This document shows, in pieces, positions 1-8,038 of a DNA stretch of 64,000 nucleotides (positions are counted from its first letter, which is position 1; the number at the start of each line of letters is the position of its first letter). This DNA is from Anaerocolumna jejuensis DSM 15929 (GTDB lineage: Bacteria; Bacillota; Clostridia; Lachnospirales; Lachnospiraceae): positions 62,001-126,000 of the forward strand of contig NZ_FRAC01000022.1 of the NCBI RefSeq assembly GCF_900142215.1, in the 5' to 3' direction. The position numbers were made by a program, and so were the translations under genes. The notes below the pieces were generated by a model. That model saw only the letters and a program-made list of their open reading frames with translations. It had not been told where the DNA came from and made no database searches.

Positions 1-297
1 TATCTTTGATACGGTGGCAAAGGGCTTATCATGGGTCTCCAGCAGGAGAAGTGCATCGAACAGTCCCTGATGATTCCCATAGAGCACATAGCCAGTTTCT
101 TTCGGAAGGTTTTCCGTTCCTGTACAGGTTAAGGTCACCCTTCCCCGCTTGTTTGCTTTTACTGTTACATTGTGCAGAAAAGCATATTTTTTTTGGTCAC
201 TGAATTTTTCCGGATGTTTCTTGTATTTATTTAGCAAAATGAGCCAATATGGCAATTGAAAGATACTCTTAAGTACCATCAGAAGGATTCTTTCCAT
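1..297 (-). CDS. 1-acyl-sn-glycerol-3-phosphate acyltransferase (PlsC family), partial
   Basis: The N-terminal 99 codons of a gene that runs off the left edge. The frame starts at the ATG at 297, with AGGAGGT a few bases upstream. It has a hydrophobic N-terminus (ILLMVLKSIFQLPYWLILL) followed by the segment YGNHQGLFDALLLL, which contains the HX4D acyltransferase motif (NHQGLFD). In the PlsC/LPLAT family this His-Asp pair catalyses acyl transfer to lysophosphatidic acid at the membrane. The motif and its position, about residue 75, support the family; the exact substrate cannot be told from a fragment. It lies downstream of rpoD on the same strand, but an extended -10 promoter in the 135-bp gap suggests it can be transcribed on its own. 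Confidence 0.72.
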   Translation of the reverse strand, partial: MERILLMVLKSIFQLPYWLILLNKYKKHPEKFSDQKKYAFLHNVTVKANKRGRVTLTCTGTENLPKETGYVLYGNHQGLFDALLLLETHDKPFATVSKI

Positions 298-387
298 TGT
301 ACCTCCTACGCATATTCCAGGACTGACTGCCTTGTGTTGATTTGACAGTCATCCATAGGCTTAACCAATTTTTGTTACTTTACTGTC

Positions 388-416
388 ATTATAGCAGAAA
401 GGTTAACATAATGAAA
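388..416 (-). promoter_or_regulatory. Putative promoter of the plsC-like gene
   Basis: On the minus strand TATAAT (388-393) is preceded by TGC, giving an extended -10. A weak -35 TTTCAT (411-416) lies 17 bp further upstream. It is about 90 bp upstream of the acyltransferase start. Confidence 0.5.
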
Positions 417-432
417 TAGGCAGGATAAAAAA

Positions 433-1548
433 TTACATGATGTCGTAACCCTTTAACATCCGGGCTCTGCTGGGATGTCTTAATTTCCTTAAGGCCTTGG
501 CCTCTATCTGACGGATACGCTCACGGGTAACATTAAATTCTTTACCGACTTCCTCCAGGGTTCTGGTCCTTCCGTCCTTTAATCCAAAACGAAGAATCAG
601 GACTCTCTGCTCCCTCTCTGTGAGAGTTTCCAAAAGCTTGGATATCTGGTCCTGCAGTACGGAATAGGAGGCGGCATCCTCCGGTCCCATGATGGAGTCA
701 TCCTTTATAAAATCTCCCAGGTGGCTGTCATCCTCTTCTCCGATTGGAGTATCAAGGGAGATAGGGTCAGCAGAAACCTTTTGGATTTCTCTAACCTTTT
801 CAACAGGGAGCTTCATGGCATCGGCAATTTCCTGCTCGGTTGGTTCCCTTCCCAAGCTTTGCAGTAAGCTTCTGGATACACGATATGTCTTGTTAATGAC
901 CTCAGACATATGTACCGGAATACGGATAGTTCGGGACTGGTCGGCAATGGATCTGGTAATAGCCTGACGAATCCACCAGGTAGCATAGGTACTGAATTTG
1001 TAACCTTTACTGTAATCAAATTTATCAACGGCTTTAATCAGGCCTAAATTACCCTCCTGGATTAAATCCAGAAAAGAAAGGCCGCGGCCTACGTAACGCT
1101 TAGCAATGCTTACGACCAGTCTCAGGTTGGACTCTGCCAGTACCTGCTTGGCATGTGCATCACCTTCCTCAATCTTTTTGGCAAGCTCAATCTCTTCTGC
1201 TACAGAAAGCAGGGGATAGCCTCCGATTTCCTTTAAATAGAGTTTTACAGGATCATCGGACATAGTACCAATCATGGATAAATCGTCAAAGTCTAAGAGG
1301 GCAGCTTCATCGCTGTCTTCCAGCTCCAAGATAATTTCATCATCAGGCTCATCTTCTTCAACGGGATTTAAGATGACGATATTATGTGCCTCAAGATACT
1401 CATATATTTTATCGATTTGCCTTACTTCAAGGTTCATCTCTTTAAAAAAATCGTTAACTTTCCCTACATCCACTACACCCTTGTTTTCATTGGCATAGGA
1501 CAGTAGTTCTTTAAGTCTTTCTTCAAAATTATGTGTTGCTTCGCTCAT
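433..1548 (-). CDS. rpoD: RNA polymerase primary sigma factor RpoD (sigma-70/SigA)
   Basis: Housekeeping sigma factor that directs core RNA polymerase to -10/-35 promoters. Region 1.1-like N-terminus, then an acidic stretch (EEDEPDDEIILELED). Region 2 contains FLDLIQEGNLGLIKAVDKF and YATWWIRQAITRSIADQ. Region 3 includes IRIPVHMSE. Region 4 carries the -35-recognising helix-turn-helix (TLEEVGKEFNVTRERIRQIE). About 371 residues is normal for Firmicutes SigA. Two ATG codons are adjacent (1551 and 1548); GGAGG sits 3 bases from the first but 6 from the second, so I use 1548. dnaG, the usual upstream partner in Firmicutes, is not in this window: the next gene upstream is divergent. A long leader with repeated ATGGGACA motifs precedes the gene. 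Confidence 0.97.
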   Translation of the reverse strand: MSEATHNFEERLKELLSYANENKGVVDVGKVNDFFKEMNLEVRQIDKIYEYLEAHNIVILNPVEEDEPDDEIILELEDSDEAALLDFDDLSMIGTMSDDPVKLYLKEIGGYPLLSVAEEIELAKKIEEGDAHAKQVLAESNLRLVVSIAKRYVGRGLSFLDLIQEGNLGLIKAVDKFDYSKGYKFSTYATWWIRQAITRSIADQSRTIRIPVHMSEVINKTYRVSRSLLQSLGREPTEQEIADAMKLPVEKVREIQKVSADPISLDTPIGEEDDSHLGDFIKDDSIMGPEDAASYSVLQDQISKLLETLTEREQRVLILRFGLKDGRTRTLEEVGKEFNVTRERIRQIEAKALRKLRHPSRARMLKGYDIM

Positions 1549-1617
1549 CATATTCCTCCATGGGTCTCATTGAATTAGCACAATACGATAAAAAAAGAAA
1601 CCCTTTACAAAATTAAG

Positions 1618-1692
1618 TGTCCCATAAGTCATAGTATGATTAATCATGGGACATTTCATGCAAAATATTTAGTAAATAAGTTTCATGGGACA
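1618..1692. repeat. Three copies of ATGGGACA (one inverted) in the rpoD leader
   Basis: TGTCCCAT at 1618-1625 and ATGGGACA at 1646-1653 form an inverted repeat with a 20-base spacer; a third ATGGGACA lies at 1685-1692, also preceded by TTC. All three fall between the predicted rpoD promoter and its start codon. They could be an operator or alternative RNA stems. No known factor is assigned. Confidence 0.5.
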
Positions 1693-1710
1693 AAATTACC
1701 ACCAAATATC

Positions 1711-1739
1711 ATTATAGCACAGGCTGTCCGATAAGAAAA
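1711..1739 (-). promoter_or_regulatory. Putative rpoD promoter
   Basis: Minus strand: extended -10 TGC-TATAAT (1711-1716) with a poor -35 TTTTCT (1734-1739) at 17 bp. This would give a leader of roughly 155 bases before rpoD. Confidence 0.5.
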
Positions 1740-1927
1740 GATAAATTTTATCAAGAAAACCAAAATATCTCGAAAAAGGTACATGGGGATTTTTTCATTT
1801 GTAGTTCCGTCTGAAATTATGGCGAAAGATGAATGGTATTAACGTTCACAATCTGTCCTATTCTCTTTAGAATAAAGTATGAGGCAAGCTGTGAAAATAT
1901 CCATGAATTTAAAAAAGAACAATGGTC

Positions 1928-1957
1928 TTGACAAATCACAGAAAAATCCTCTATTCT
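1928..1957 (+). promoter_or_regulatory. Putative promoter of the MIF-like gene
   Basis: Consensus -35 TTGACA (1928-1933), 18-bp spacer, -10 TATTCT (1952-1957), about 47 bp before the start codon at 2005. The rest of the gap 1740-1927 shows nothing recognisable. Confidence 0.55.
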
Positions 1958-2004
1958 TAAAATATTCCAAGAGATATATCAAGTATAAATAAAGGAGGTT
2001 TAGT

Positions 2005-2349
2005 ATGCCCTATATCAGTACAAAAACAAATATCACAATCCCAAAAGAAAAAGAATTAATAATAAAAGAGAGGTTAGGGAAGGCTATTGCTATCTTACCA
2101 GGCAAAAGCGAAAGCTGGCTTATGCTGTCCTTTGAGGGGGACGTAAGTCTTTATTTTCAGGGAAAATCCGATAAGCCCATTGCTTTTGTAGAGGTTAAGC
2201 TTTTTGGAAAGTCCGGTAACGAAGCCTATAACAAGCTCACTTCTGAGATTTCTAATATCCTGAAGGAAGAGCTTTCCATTGACCCCGGTCAAATATATGT
2301 AAAGTATGAAGAGGTAAGCCACTGGGGATATAACGGAAGTAATTTTTAA
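2005..2349 (+). CDS. MIF-like tautomerase (phenylpyruvate/dopachrome tautomerase family)
   Basis: A 114-residue protein of the macrophage migration inhibitory factor superfamily. It has the family length and the proline directly after the initiator Met (MPYIS), which becomes the catalytic N-terminal Pro after Met removal. Other family-like segments are the SWLMLSFEG region, followed by GKSDKPIAFVEVKLFG, and a C-terminus WGYNGSNF that resembles the MIF ending. These enzymes tautomerise alpha-keto acids in cytoplasmic trimers; the physiological substrate in bacteria is unclear. AAAGGAGG lies about 7 bases before the ATG. Monocistronic, with its own promoter and terminator. Confidence 0.85.
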   Translation: MPYISTKTNITIPKEKELIIKERLGKAIAILPGKSESWLMLSFEGDVSLYFQGKSDKPIAFVEVKLFGKSGNEAYNKLTSEISNILKEELSIDPGQIYVKYEEVSHWGYNGSNF

Positions 2350-2355
2350 GAGGAG

Positions 2356-2392
2356 GGGCGGTTGCAGTAATTGCAACTGCCCTGCATTTTTT
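2356..2392 (+). terminator. Rho-independent terminator after the MIF-like gene
   Basis: GGGCGGTTGCA pairs with TGCAACTGCCC around a short loop, with one wobble or mismatch, and is followed by TGCATTTTTT. Confidence 0.75.
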
Positions 2393-2424
2393 ACAGCCTC
2401 CGTGGCTTAAATATACGCCGTACT

Positions 2425-3000
2425 TTATGGATTGGGTGCCAGCCCAAAATAATTCAGCAGTCCCTGATAGATAGCATAGGCAAAATCATATTGTCTGTTT
2501 CTAAGCTTTTGATTGTCTTCATAATTGGTGATGTAACCCAGTTCAATAAGAACAGCTGGCATATTTGTCCGTCTCAATACATAGAGGGAAGGGTTTAAGC
2601 GGACTCCGTTGTTAAGGGTTCCAAGCCTGTCAACAATGGCCAGGAGAATACGTTCTGCCAGATAATAGGACTGGGTATAATTCTCGTAAACATAGCATTC
2701 GGTTCCGTTTAATGCCGGGTTGTCGCTTGCGTTGCAGTGAATACTGAGAAAATAGTCTGCCGGCCAGGTATTGGCAAGGCGTACACGTTCTGCAAGACTG
2801 GAAGTATTGCTATAGCCTAAAGATTGTTCCGGGCTGGTTCTGGAAGTACGTGCCTCAAAGCGGGGATCTGCATTTAAGATATTTGCCAGGTAGATTCCTA
2901 CCTGATAGGTAACATCCTGCTCTCTCAGACCAAAACCTTCCGCACCTGCATTGACTCCTGAGGGATTGTGTCCCTGATCTATAAAAATTTTTATAGGCAA
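2425..3000 (-). CDS. N-acetylmuramoyl-L-alanine amidase (Amidase_3), no signal peptide
   Basis: Zinc amidase that cleaves the lactyl amide bond between N-acetylmuramic acid and L-Ala in peptidoglycan. The four zinc/catalytic motifs are visible in order: IDQGHNPSG (His), GLREQD (Glu), LSIHCNASD (His), AVLIELGYITN (catalytic Glu). The whole protein is one catalytic domain of about 191 residues. An ATG at 3018 lacks a Shine-Dalgarno sequence, whereas AAAAGGAG lies 7 bases before a TTG at 3000, so I take the TTG start (MPIKIFIDQGHN). No signal peptide or wall-binding repeat is present. This resembles the sporulation or mother-cell lysis amidases such as CwlC, or phage-type amidases; the role is inferred. 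Confidence 0.88.
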   Translation of the reverse strand: MPIKIFIDQGHNPSGVNAGAEGFGLREQDVTYQVGIYLANILNADPRFEARTSRTSPEQSLGYSNTSSLAERVRLANTWPADYFLSIHCNASDNPALNGTECYVYENYTQSYYLAERILLAIVDRLGTLNNGVRLNPSLYVLRRTNMPAVLIELGYITNYEDNQKLRNRQYDFAYAIYQGLLNYFGLAPNP

Positions 3001-3381
3001 GATAATACTCCTTTTCATTCTATTATTACATCATATTCAGTTATTTTTTATTTGCTACTGCAGTAAGGAATAAATTCACGTAAAATATCACAGGATTAAT
3101 GGCTGTGTTATTTATCAAGCTCAAACAGTGGCACTGCTTTATCTAGTCACGTTTCCTGCCACTTAAGTGTCATAAGGAACCTCTTGAGACAAAACTCCAA
3201 AACAACCTCCCTGGTCATCTGTGCATATCCATTATTTGGTCTCATGCATTTGTTGTAAAAGCCACAGTGTTTAGCCTTGACAGAAAACAGGTAAAGAGTA
3301 TAATGTGATATGTGCATATGCACATTTACGCAAAAGGCCTGAGATGGTTAGAAGTACACCTGTCAGCGGAAAGGAGCTTTC
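3001..3381. other. Intergenic region with a copy of a dispersed repeat
   Basis: No credible gene. The main content is a 64-bp segment (3118-3181) that matches, inverted, one arm of the fold-back element at 42.5 kb. The rest is AT-rich. AAAGGAG at 3370-3376 is the ribosome binding site of the next gene. Confidence 0.6.
3118..3181 (-). repeat. Solo arm of the 42.5-kb fold-back repeat
   Basis: The reverse complement of this segment aligns without gaps to 42570-42633 at about 48 of 64 bases. The shared runs include GGTTCCTTATGACACTTAA, TGGCAG, TGACTAG and CCACTGT-TGAGCT. Only one arm is present here. Confidence 0.7.
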
Positions 3382-3726
3382 TTGCCAGGAAATGAAAAAT
3401 GCAGATTTATCTGTGCAGAATATAAACATAGAACCTTAAACCCGGAAACAGAGGGAAAGGCTTATACCGACATACAGATTGATGAGCTGGAAGCCTTAAG
3501 GTTATGTGACTTTGAGGGAATGGATCAGGAAATGGCAGCCCATAGCATGAATATTTCCAGAGGAACTCTCCAGCGTATTTTGTATGCGGCAAGACATAAG
3601 GTTGCGGAAGCCCTTCTGGAGGGCCGGGGCATCATAATAGCCGGGGGAAATTACCAGGTTTCGCCGGGGTGCCGGTGCAGTATGAAATGTAAAAAATGCA
3701 GAAAAGAGGTTATGGAAAATGAGTGA
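3382..3726 (+). CDS. DUF134 / UPF0251 family DNA-binding protein
   Basis: A 114-residue protein of the DUF134 family, small predicted helix-turn-helix regulators. Seen: an N-terminal CRFICAEY segment typical of the family, a sigma-70-like HTH region (DELEALRLCDFEGMDQEMAAHSMNIS and following GTLQRILYAARHKV), and a Cys-rich C-terminus (CRCSMKCKKC) that probably binds metal or an Fe-S cluster. The start is TTG at 3382, 6 bases after AAGGAG; no upstream ATG is in frame. It overlaps the start of the downstream Mrp/NifX fusion by 8 bases. DUF134 genes are known to sit beside NifX/NifB-domain and Mrp genes, so a role in controlling this Fe-S/metal cofactor operon is a reasonable inference. Confidence 0.85.
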   Translation: MPGNEKCRFICAEYKHRTLNPETEGKAYTDIQIDELEALRLCDFEGMDQEMAAHSMNISRGTLQRILYAARHKVAEALLEGRGIIIAGGNYQVSPGCRCSMKCKKCRKEVMENE

Positions 3727-4996
3727 AACATATGAAACACAAAGCAGCTGCGGAGACAGCTGTTCCAGTTGTCAGGCTACCTGTTCATCCAGAAATAAGG
3801 AAAAGGACGATATGAAGGAAGCGCTGAATCCCTACAGTAAGGTTAAGAAGGTTATCGGTATCGTAAGCGGAAAAGGAGGGGTTGGAAAGTCCTTTGTTAC
3901 TTCCTATCTGAGTGTGCTGATGAACAGAAAAGGCTGCCACACGGCTATTTTGGATGCGGATATTACCGGTCCTTCCATCCCAAAAGCCTTTGGGGTGCAT
4001 GAGAAGGCAAAAGGCAATGAACTTGGCATCTTTCCTGCCATCAGCAAAAACGGTATCAAAATCATGTCTGTGAACCTGCTCCTTGAAACAGAGGATACTC
4101 CTGTCATCTGGAGAGGACCTGTTATTGCAGGAACAGTAAAGCAATTCTGGACGGATGTTCTTTGGGATGACGTGGATTATATGTTCGTAGATATGCCTCC
4201 CGGAACAGGAGATGTACCTCTTACGGTATTTCAGTCCCTGCCGGTTGATGGAGTTATTATAGTGACCTCACCCCAGGAGCTGGTATCCATGATCGTATCA
4301 AAGGCTGTGAATATGGCAGAGGCTATGAATGTACCGATTCTTGGTATCGTGGAGAATTACAGCTATCTGGAATGCGGTAACTGCGGAGAGAAAATAAGTG
4401 TTTTCGGCACCAGCCATGTAAATGAAACCGCAGAGAGATTCCATCTGCCGGTTCTGGGCAGGATTCCCATTAATCCTTCCATTGCCGAGGCTGTTGATAA
4501 AGAAAGAATTGAAGAGCTGGAAGGTCCCTGGCTTTCTGATGCAGTAAGCGTCTTAACAGCTATGTCAGGAGAGAAAAAGGAGGAAGGCGGGAAAGAAGAG
4601 GACAGCAAGGGCTTTCTTCGAATTGCAGTGCCTACCGACGGTAAAAATAATGTATTCGGTCATTTTGGAAAAGCTTCGGAATTTACCCTGTATGAAATTA
4701 AGGATAACGAACTGGAAGGAAAAGTAATTCTTTCAGCCGAAGGAGAAGGACACGCCAAAACCGTGGAAATGATGAAAAGAGAAAAAATCAATGTGGTAAT
4801 CTGCGGAGGAATCGGTATGGAAGCCATGGAAGGCCTTATGGGAGGTAATATCCTTGTTATTCCCGGTGCCACAGGAGATGCCGACGTGGCAGCAGCTGCT
4901 TATCTGGACGGCAGCTTGGAGGACAGCGGTAAGGCAGTCTGTTCCTGCAAGGGAGAAAACCACGGACAGGAGGAAGGCGGCTGCAACTGCCATTAA
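3719..4996 (+). CDS. Mrp/NBP35-type Fe-S carrier ATPase fused to a NifX-like (dinitrogenase FeMo-cofactor) domain
   Basis: A 425-residue two-part protein. Residues 1-35 are Cys-rich (CGDSCSSCQATC), like the N-terminal cluster site of NBP35. Residues 40-280 are the Mrp P-loop ATPase: deviant Walker A GKGGVGKS, DADITGPS, DMPPGTGD, and the CxxC pair near ECGNCGEK that binds the bridging Fe-S cluster in this family. Residues about 300-405 are a NifX/NafY-like domain (RIAVPTDGKNNVFGHFGKA, VICGGIGMEAMEGL). The tail is again Cys-rich (CSCKG, CNCH). It probably assembles or carries Fe-S clusters in the cytoplasm. Translationally overlapped with DUF134. Its TAA overlaps the stop of the convergent polymerase gene by 4 bases. 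Confidence 0.9.
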   Translation: MSETYETQSSCGDSCSSCQATCSSRNKEKDDMKEALNPYSKVKKVIGIVSGKGGVGKSFVTSYLSVLMNRKGCHTAILDADITGPSIPKAFGVHEKAKGNELGIFPAISKNGIKIMSVNLLLETEDTPVIWRGPVIAGTVKQFWTDVLWDDVDYMFVDMPPGTGDVPLTVFQSLPVDGVIIVTSPQELVSMIVSKAVNMAEAMNVPILGIVENYSYLECGNCGEKISVFGTSHVNETAERFHLPVLGRIPINPSIAEAVDKERIEELEGPWLSDAVSVLTAMSGEKKEEGGKEEDSKGFLRIAVPTDGKNNVFGHFGKASEFTLYEIKDNELEGKVILSAEGEGHAKTVEMMKREKINVVICGGIGMEAMEGLMGGNILVIPGATGDADVAAAAYLDGSLEDSGKAVCSCKGENHGQEEGGCNCH

Positions 4997-6195
4997 TGCT
5001 TCTTATCAAGTAAGGCCGCCCGTTTAACGGCATCCGTTCCATATTTTTCACGTATACTGTCAAGCGCTTTGTCAAGCTTCTCTCTCTTTTCATTTTCCTG
5101 ATAGGAGAAGAGGGAGAGCTGGGTATACTGGCTCTTTTCCTCAATCTTTCCGGCTCTGACGCCCAGGAGCCTTAAAGGGGAACCCTTCCAGGATTCCTTT
5201 AAGAGCTTGCAGGCAGTCTGGTAAATTGTATCCGTAGAATTGGTAGGGAGGGGAAGAGTTTCCTGGTGGCTTTGGTTGTTAAAGTCACAATCCCGCATTT
5301 CCACGGTGATACAGGAGGCCTTTACATTCTCCTTCCGGAGTTTTGCCCCGACGGTCTCACTTAAGAGCAGCAGCACCTGCCTGGCATTGCTAAAGTCGGT
5401 GATATCCTCAGACAGAGTGAGGCTGTTACTGATGCATTTCGCGGCAGCAGGGGAGATTCCCACGGGACTGGTATCGATGCCGTTGGAATAGGCATAAATG
5501 AGTTCTCCGTGTTTTTTCCCTAAATGGGCTTTCAGAAAGGCGGGGTCTGTATTTGCAATATCCCCAATGGTACGAAGCCCCAGGCTCTTTAATATCCGGG
5601 CAGAGGAACGGCCCACAAAGAAAAGTTCATTTAATGGAAGAGGCCACATTTTTTTCTTGATTTCAGAGGGGAATAATGTGTGTATTTTATCAGGTTTTTC
5701 GAAATCCGATGCCATTTTCGCCAGGAGCTTATTGGAGGAAATACCGATATTTACTGTGAAATGAAGCTCCTCTCTTACACGGTCTGCAATTGTCATAGCA
5801 GTCTTAAGGGGAGTTGAGCCAAAAGGAATGGCTCCGGTCATATCCAAATAGGCTTCATCAATGGAAAAGGGTTCAATGTCAGGGGTATACTGATGCAGCA
5901 GCTCCTGCAGGGACTTGGAGTATTCCTCATACAGGCTGTGGTGAGGCGGAACCAGGTGAAGGGACGGACATTTTTTTAATGCGTTAACTACCGGTTCCCC
6001 TGTACTGATACCATAGGCCTTCGCCGGATGGGATTTAGCAAGAATGACACCATGACGGGTCTTTAAGTCTCCGCCCACAGCGGAAGGGATGGTCCTTAAA
6101 TCAAGGGCGTCCTTATCAAGACTAAGCCTGTGGACAGCTTCCCAGCTTAGAAAAGCGGAATTGACATCAATATGAAATATTAATCGCTCCTCCAT
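4993..6195 (-). CDS. dinB: DNA polymerase IV / Y-family translesion polymerase
   Basis: Error-prone polymerase that bypasses DNA lesions. The N-terminal catalytic segment FHIDVNSAFLSWEA carries the first metal-binding Asp, and SIDEAYLDMTG carries the second Asp-Glu pair. IGISSNKLLAKMASDFEKP is the conserved fingers/thumb segment, and LFFVGRSSARILKSLGLRTIGDIA is the HhH-like thumb. A little-finger domain follows. About 400 residues is normal. The longest frame begins at 6216, but GGGAG sits 6 bases before the ATG at 6195 (MEERLIFHID), so that start is chosen. Convergent with the Mrp/NifX gene, with overlapping stop codons and no terminator between them. Confidence 0.93.
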   Translation of the reverse strand: MEERLIFHIDVNSAFLSWEAVHRLSLDKDALDLRTIPSAVGGDLKTRHGVILAKSHPAKAYGISTGEPVVNALKKCPSLHLVPPHHSLYEEYSKSLQELLHQYTPDIEPFSIDEAYLDMTGAIPFGSTPLKTAMTIADRVREELHFTVNIGISSNKLLAKMASDFEKPDKIHTLFPSEIKKKMWPLPLNELFFVGRSSARILKSLGLRTIGDIANTDPAFLKAHLGKKHGELIYAYSNGIDTSPVGISPAAAKCISNSLTLSEDITDFSNARQVLLLLSETVGAKLRKENVKASCITVEMRDCDFNNQSHQETLPLPTNSTDTIYQTACKLLKESWKGSPLRLLGVRAGKIEEKSQYTQLSLFSYQENEKREKLDKALDSIREKYGTDAVKRAALLDKKH

Positions 6196-6355
6196 CGAAT
6201 TCTCCCTGTGTTTCAAAAGTTTGCCTGCTTACATACTGATTATATAGTGATTTTGACCTTTAAATCCATTATAACACAAACGTACATTCGCATAAAGAAA
6301 AACTTTAAAAGGACCTGTGAGAAATAAATGAAAATAACGAACCTGGAAAATTATA

Positions 6356-6384
6356 TTTTCTTTTTACCATAAATGAGGTATAAT
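6356..6384 (+). promoter_or_regulatory. Putative fba promoter
   Basis: A clear -10 TATAAT (6379-6384) with only a weak T-rich -35 (6356-6361). It is about 53 bp upstream of the aldolase start. Confidence 0.45.
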
Positions 6385-6437
6385 AACATAAGGTTATATT
6401 TAAGCTAACAATATTTACACAAAATGGAGGTATGAAT

Positions 6438-7301
6438 ATGCTAGTATCAGCAAAAGATATGCTTAATAAAGCAAAGGCCGGACATTATGCAGTAGGCCAG
6501 TTCAATATTAATAACCTTGAGTGGACAAAGGCAGTTCTTTTAACAGCTCAGGAATTGAATTCCCCGGTTATCCTGGGAGTATCAGAAGGTGCCGGTAAAT
6601 ATATGTGCGGTTACAAAACCGTTGCAAGCATGGTAACAGCTATGATGGATGAATTAAAGATTACTGTTCCTGTTGCACTTCATTTGGATCACGGCAGTTA
6701 TGAAGGTTCTTTTAAATGCATCGAAGCCGGATTTTCTTCCATCATGTTTGATGGTTCCCATTATCCGATTGATGAAAATATTGAAAAGACCAGAGAATTA
6801 GTAAAAATCTGCAAAGATAAAGGACTTTCTCTGGAAGCAGAAGTAGGATCTATCGGCGGAGAAGAAGATGGCGTTATCGGTGCCGGTGAAGTGGCAGATC
6901 CCAAGGAGTGCAAAGCAATTGCAGATCTTGGAGTAACAATGCTTGCTGCAGGTATTGGAAATATCCATGGAAAATACCCTGCTAATTGGACAGGTCTTCG
7001 CTTTGATACCCTGGATGATATTCAGGCTTTGACCGGTGATATGCCTCTGGTACTTCACGGCGGTACAGGAATTCCTGATGATATGATCAAGAAGGCAATT
7101 TCTCTTGGCGTTGCTAAGATTAATGTAAACACAGAGTGCCAGCTTTCCTTTGCAGCAGCTACACGTAAATATATCGAAGAGGGCAAGGACCTTTCCGGTA
7201 AGGGATTTGATCCCCGTAAGCTCTTAGCTCCCGGCTTTGAAGCTATTAAGGCTACTGTAAAAGAGAAGATGGAGCTTTTTGGTTCCGTAGGAAAAGCTTA
7301 A
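6438..7301 (+). CDS. fba: Class II fructose-1,6-bisphosphate aldolase
   Basis: Zinc-dependent aldolase of glycolysis: splits fructose-1,6-bisphosphate into dihydroxyacetone phosphate and glyceraldehyde-3-phosphate in the cytoplasm. Visible motifs: HLDHGSYE (zinc-binding and catalytic region), SIMFDGSHYP, EAEVGSIGGEEDG, GNIHGKYP (zinc His), LHGGTGIPDD (zinc His and phosphate loop) and KINVNTECQ. Length of about 287 residues is normal for the short class II forms. An ATG at 6432 is only 1 base from GGAGG; the ATG at 6438 (MLVSAKDML) has a 7-base spacing and is preferred. A tagatose-bisphosphate aldolase cannot be excluded by sequence alone, but Clostridia normally carry exactly this enzyme for glycolysis. 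Confidence 0.94.
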   Translation: MLVSAKDMLNKAKAGHYAVGQFNINNLEWTKAVLLTAQELNSPVILGVSEGAGKYMCGYKTVASMVTAMMDELKITVPVALHLDHGSYEGSFKCIEAGFSSIMFDGSHYPIDENIEKTRELVKICKDKGLSLEAEVGSIGGEEDGVIGAGEVADPKECKAIADLGVTMLAAGIGNIHGKYPANWTGLRFDTLDDIQALTGDMPLVLHGGTGIPDDMIKKAISLGVAKINVNTECQLSFAAATRKYIEEGKDLSGKGFDPRKLLAPGFEAIKATVKEKMELFGSVGKA

Positions 7302-7330
7302 TAAATTTAATAAATAAGATACAGCTTATG

Positions 7331-7380
7331 AAAGCCTGTGAAAAATGGTCCTTGACCTTTTTTCACAGGCTTTTTTTCTT
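7331..7380 (+). terminator. Terminator after fba
   Basis: AAAGCCTGTGAAAAA pairs with TTTTTTCACAGGCTTT across a 12-base loop and runs into a T-rich tail. Confidence 0.88.
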
Positions 7381-7519
7381 TCCTGGAGCGGAGTTATAGA
7401 ATTGAATGCATTGGTTATAATAATAAAACCTTCCCACCATATTGCTGCAAAGTATGCGGCTGTCCATGGCCGCAGGAAAACAAGCGGTAGTGCTTGAAAC
7501 TATGAGTGAACTGTGAGAA

Positions 7520-7580
7520 CTGCTTAAACAAAGAGCTGCTTAAACAAAGAAATACTTTAACAAAGAGGTGCTTTAATAAA
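7520..7580. repeat. Degenerate 16/17-bp tandem repeat, about 3.7 copies
   Basis: Units begin at 7520, 7536, 7553 and 7569 with the pattern CTGCTTAAACAAAGAG. Later units diverge (TACTTTAACAAAGAGG, TGCTTTAATAAA). It lies directly after the fba terminator region. Confidence 0.7.
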
Positions 7581-7911
7581 AATATCCATGTTTTAAATAT
7601 CCTACGATGATGAATCACCTTTTTGGCGCAGAATGTAATACAATTTATTTCTACATTGTTCTCTTACAGCACATCATAAATTTATAAGTGCATGATAGTG
7701 CAAATGTATAAAAAAACAGTAATATTTATTAATGAATTACTACATACGAAATTTGTATTTTGTATTGCATAATTGAGCAATAGTAAAACTATATAATCCC
7801 TGCATCATGAAAAACACCCTCTAATAGCAAAATAATGTTAAAAATACAAAGATATATGCAATATAAATGAAAGATAAAAGCACTATAAACAAAATAAAAA
7901 TGCACGTAATA

Positions 7912-7940
7912 TTGACATAGGAAAGAGAATAAACTATAAT
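7912..7940 (+). promoter_or_regulatory. Consensus promoter for the GH130 gene
   Basis: Perfect TTGACA (7912-7917), 17-bp spacer, perfect TATAAT (7935-7940). The start codon follows about 98 bp later, leaving a leader that contains an inverted repeat (around 7961-7989) and GCACATTATTGTGC, either of which may be an operator. Confidence 0.85.
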
Positions 7941-8038
7941 AAATTCAGCAAGAAGAGCAAATTTAACTCGCAGATATATTGCGTTAAATTCAGCACATTA
8001 TTGTGCAATAATAAGCATAATGAAAAAGGAGATTTGAC

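Larger units (their letters stand above)
7381..8038. other. AT-rich intergenic region between fba and the GH130 gene
   Basis: About 650 bp without a credible gene. It holds a degenerate 16/17-bp tandem repeat (7520-7580), a consensus promoter (7912-7940) and a hairpin in the GH130 leader, where ATTTAACTCGCA (7960s) can pair with TGCGTTAAAT just downstream. A short reverse frame across the repeat has no ribosome binding site. Confidence 0.6.

Noticed and set aside
7415..7618. 67-codon minus-strand frame after fba
   Set aside because: Reads through a tandem repeat, no start signal, low-complexity product.
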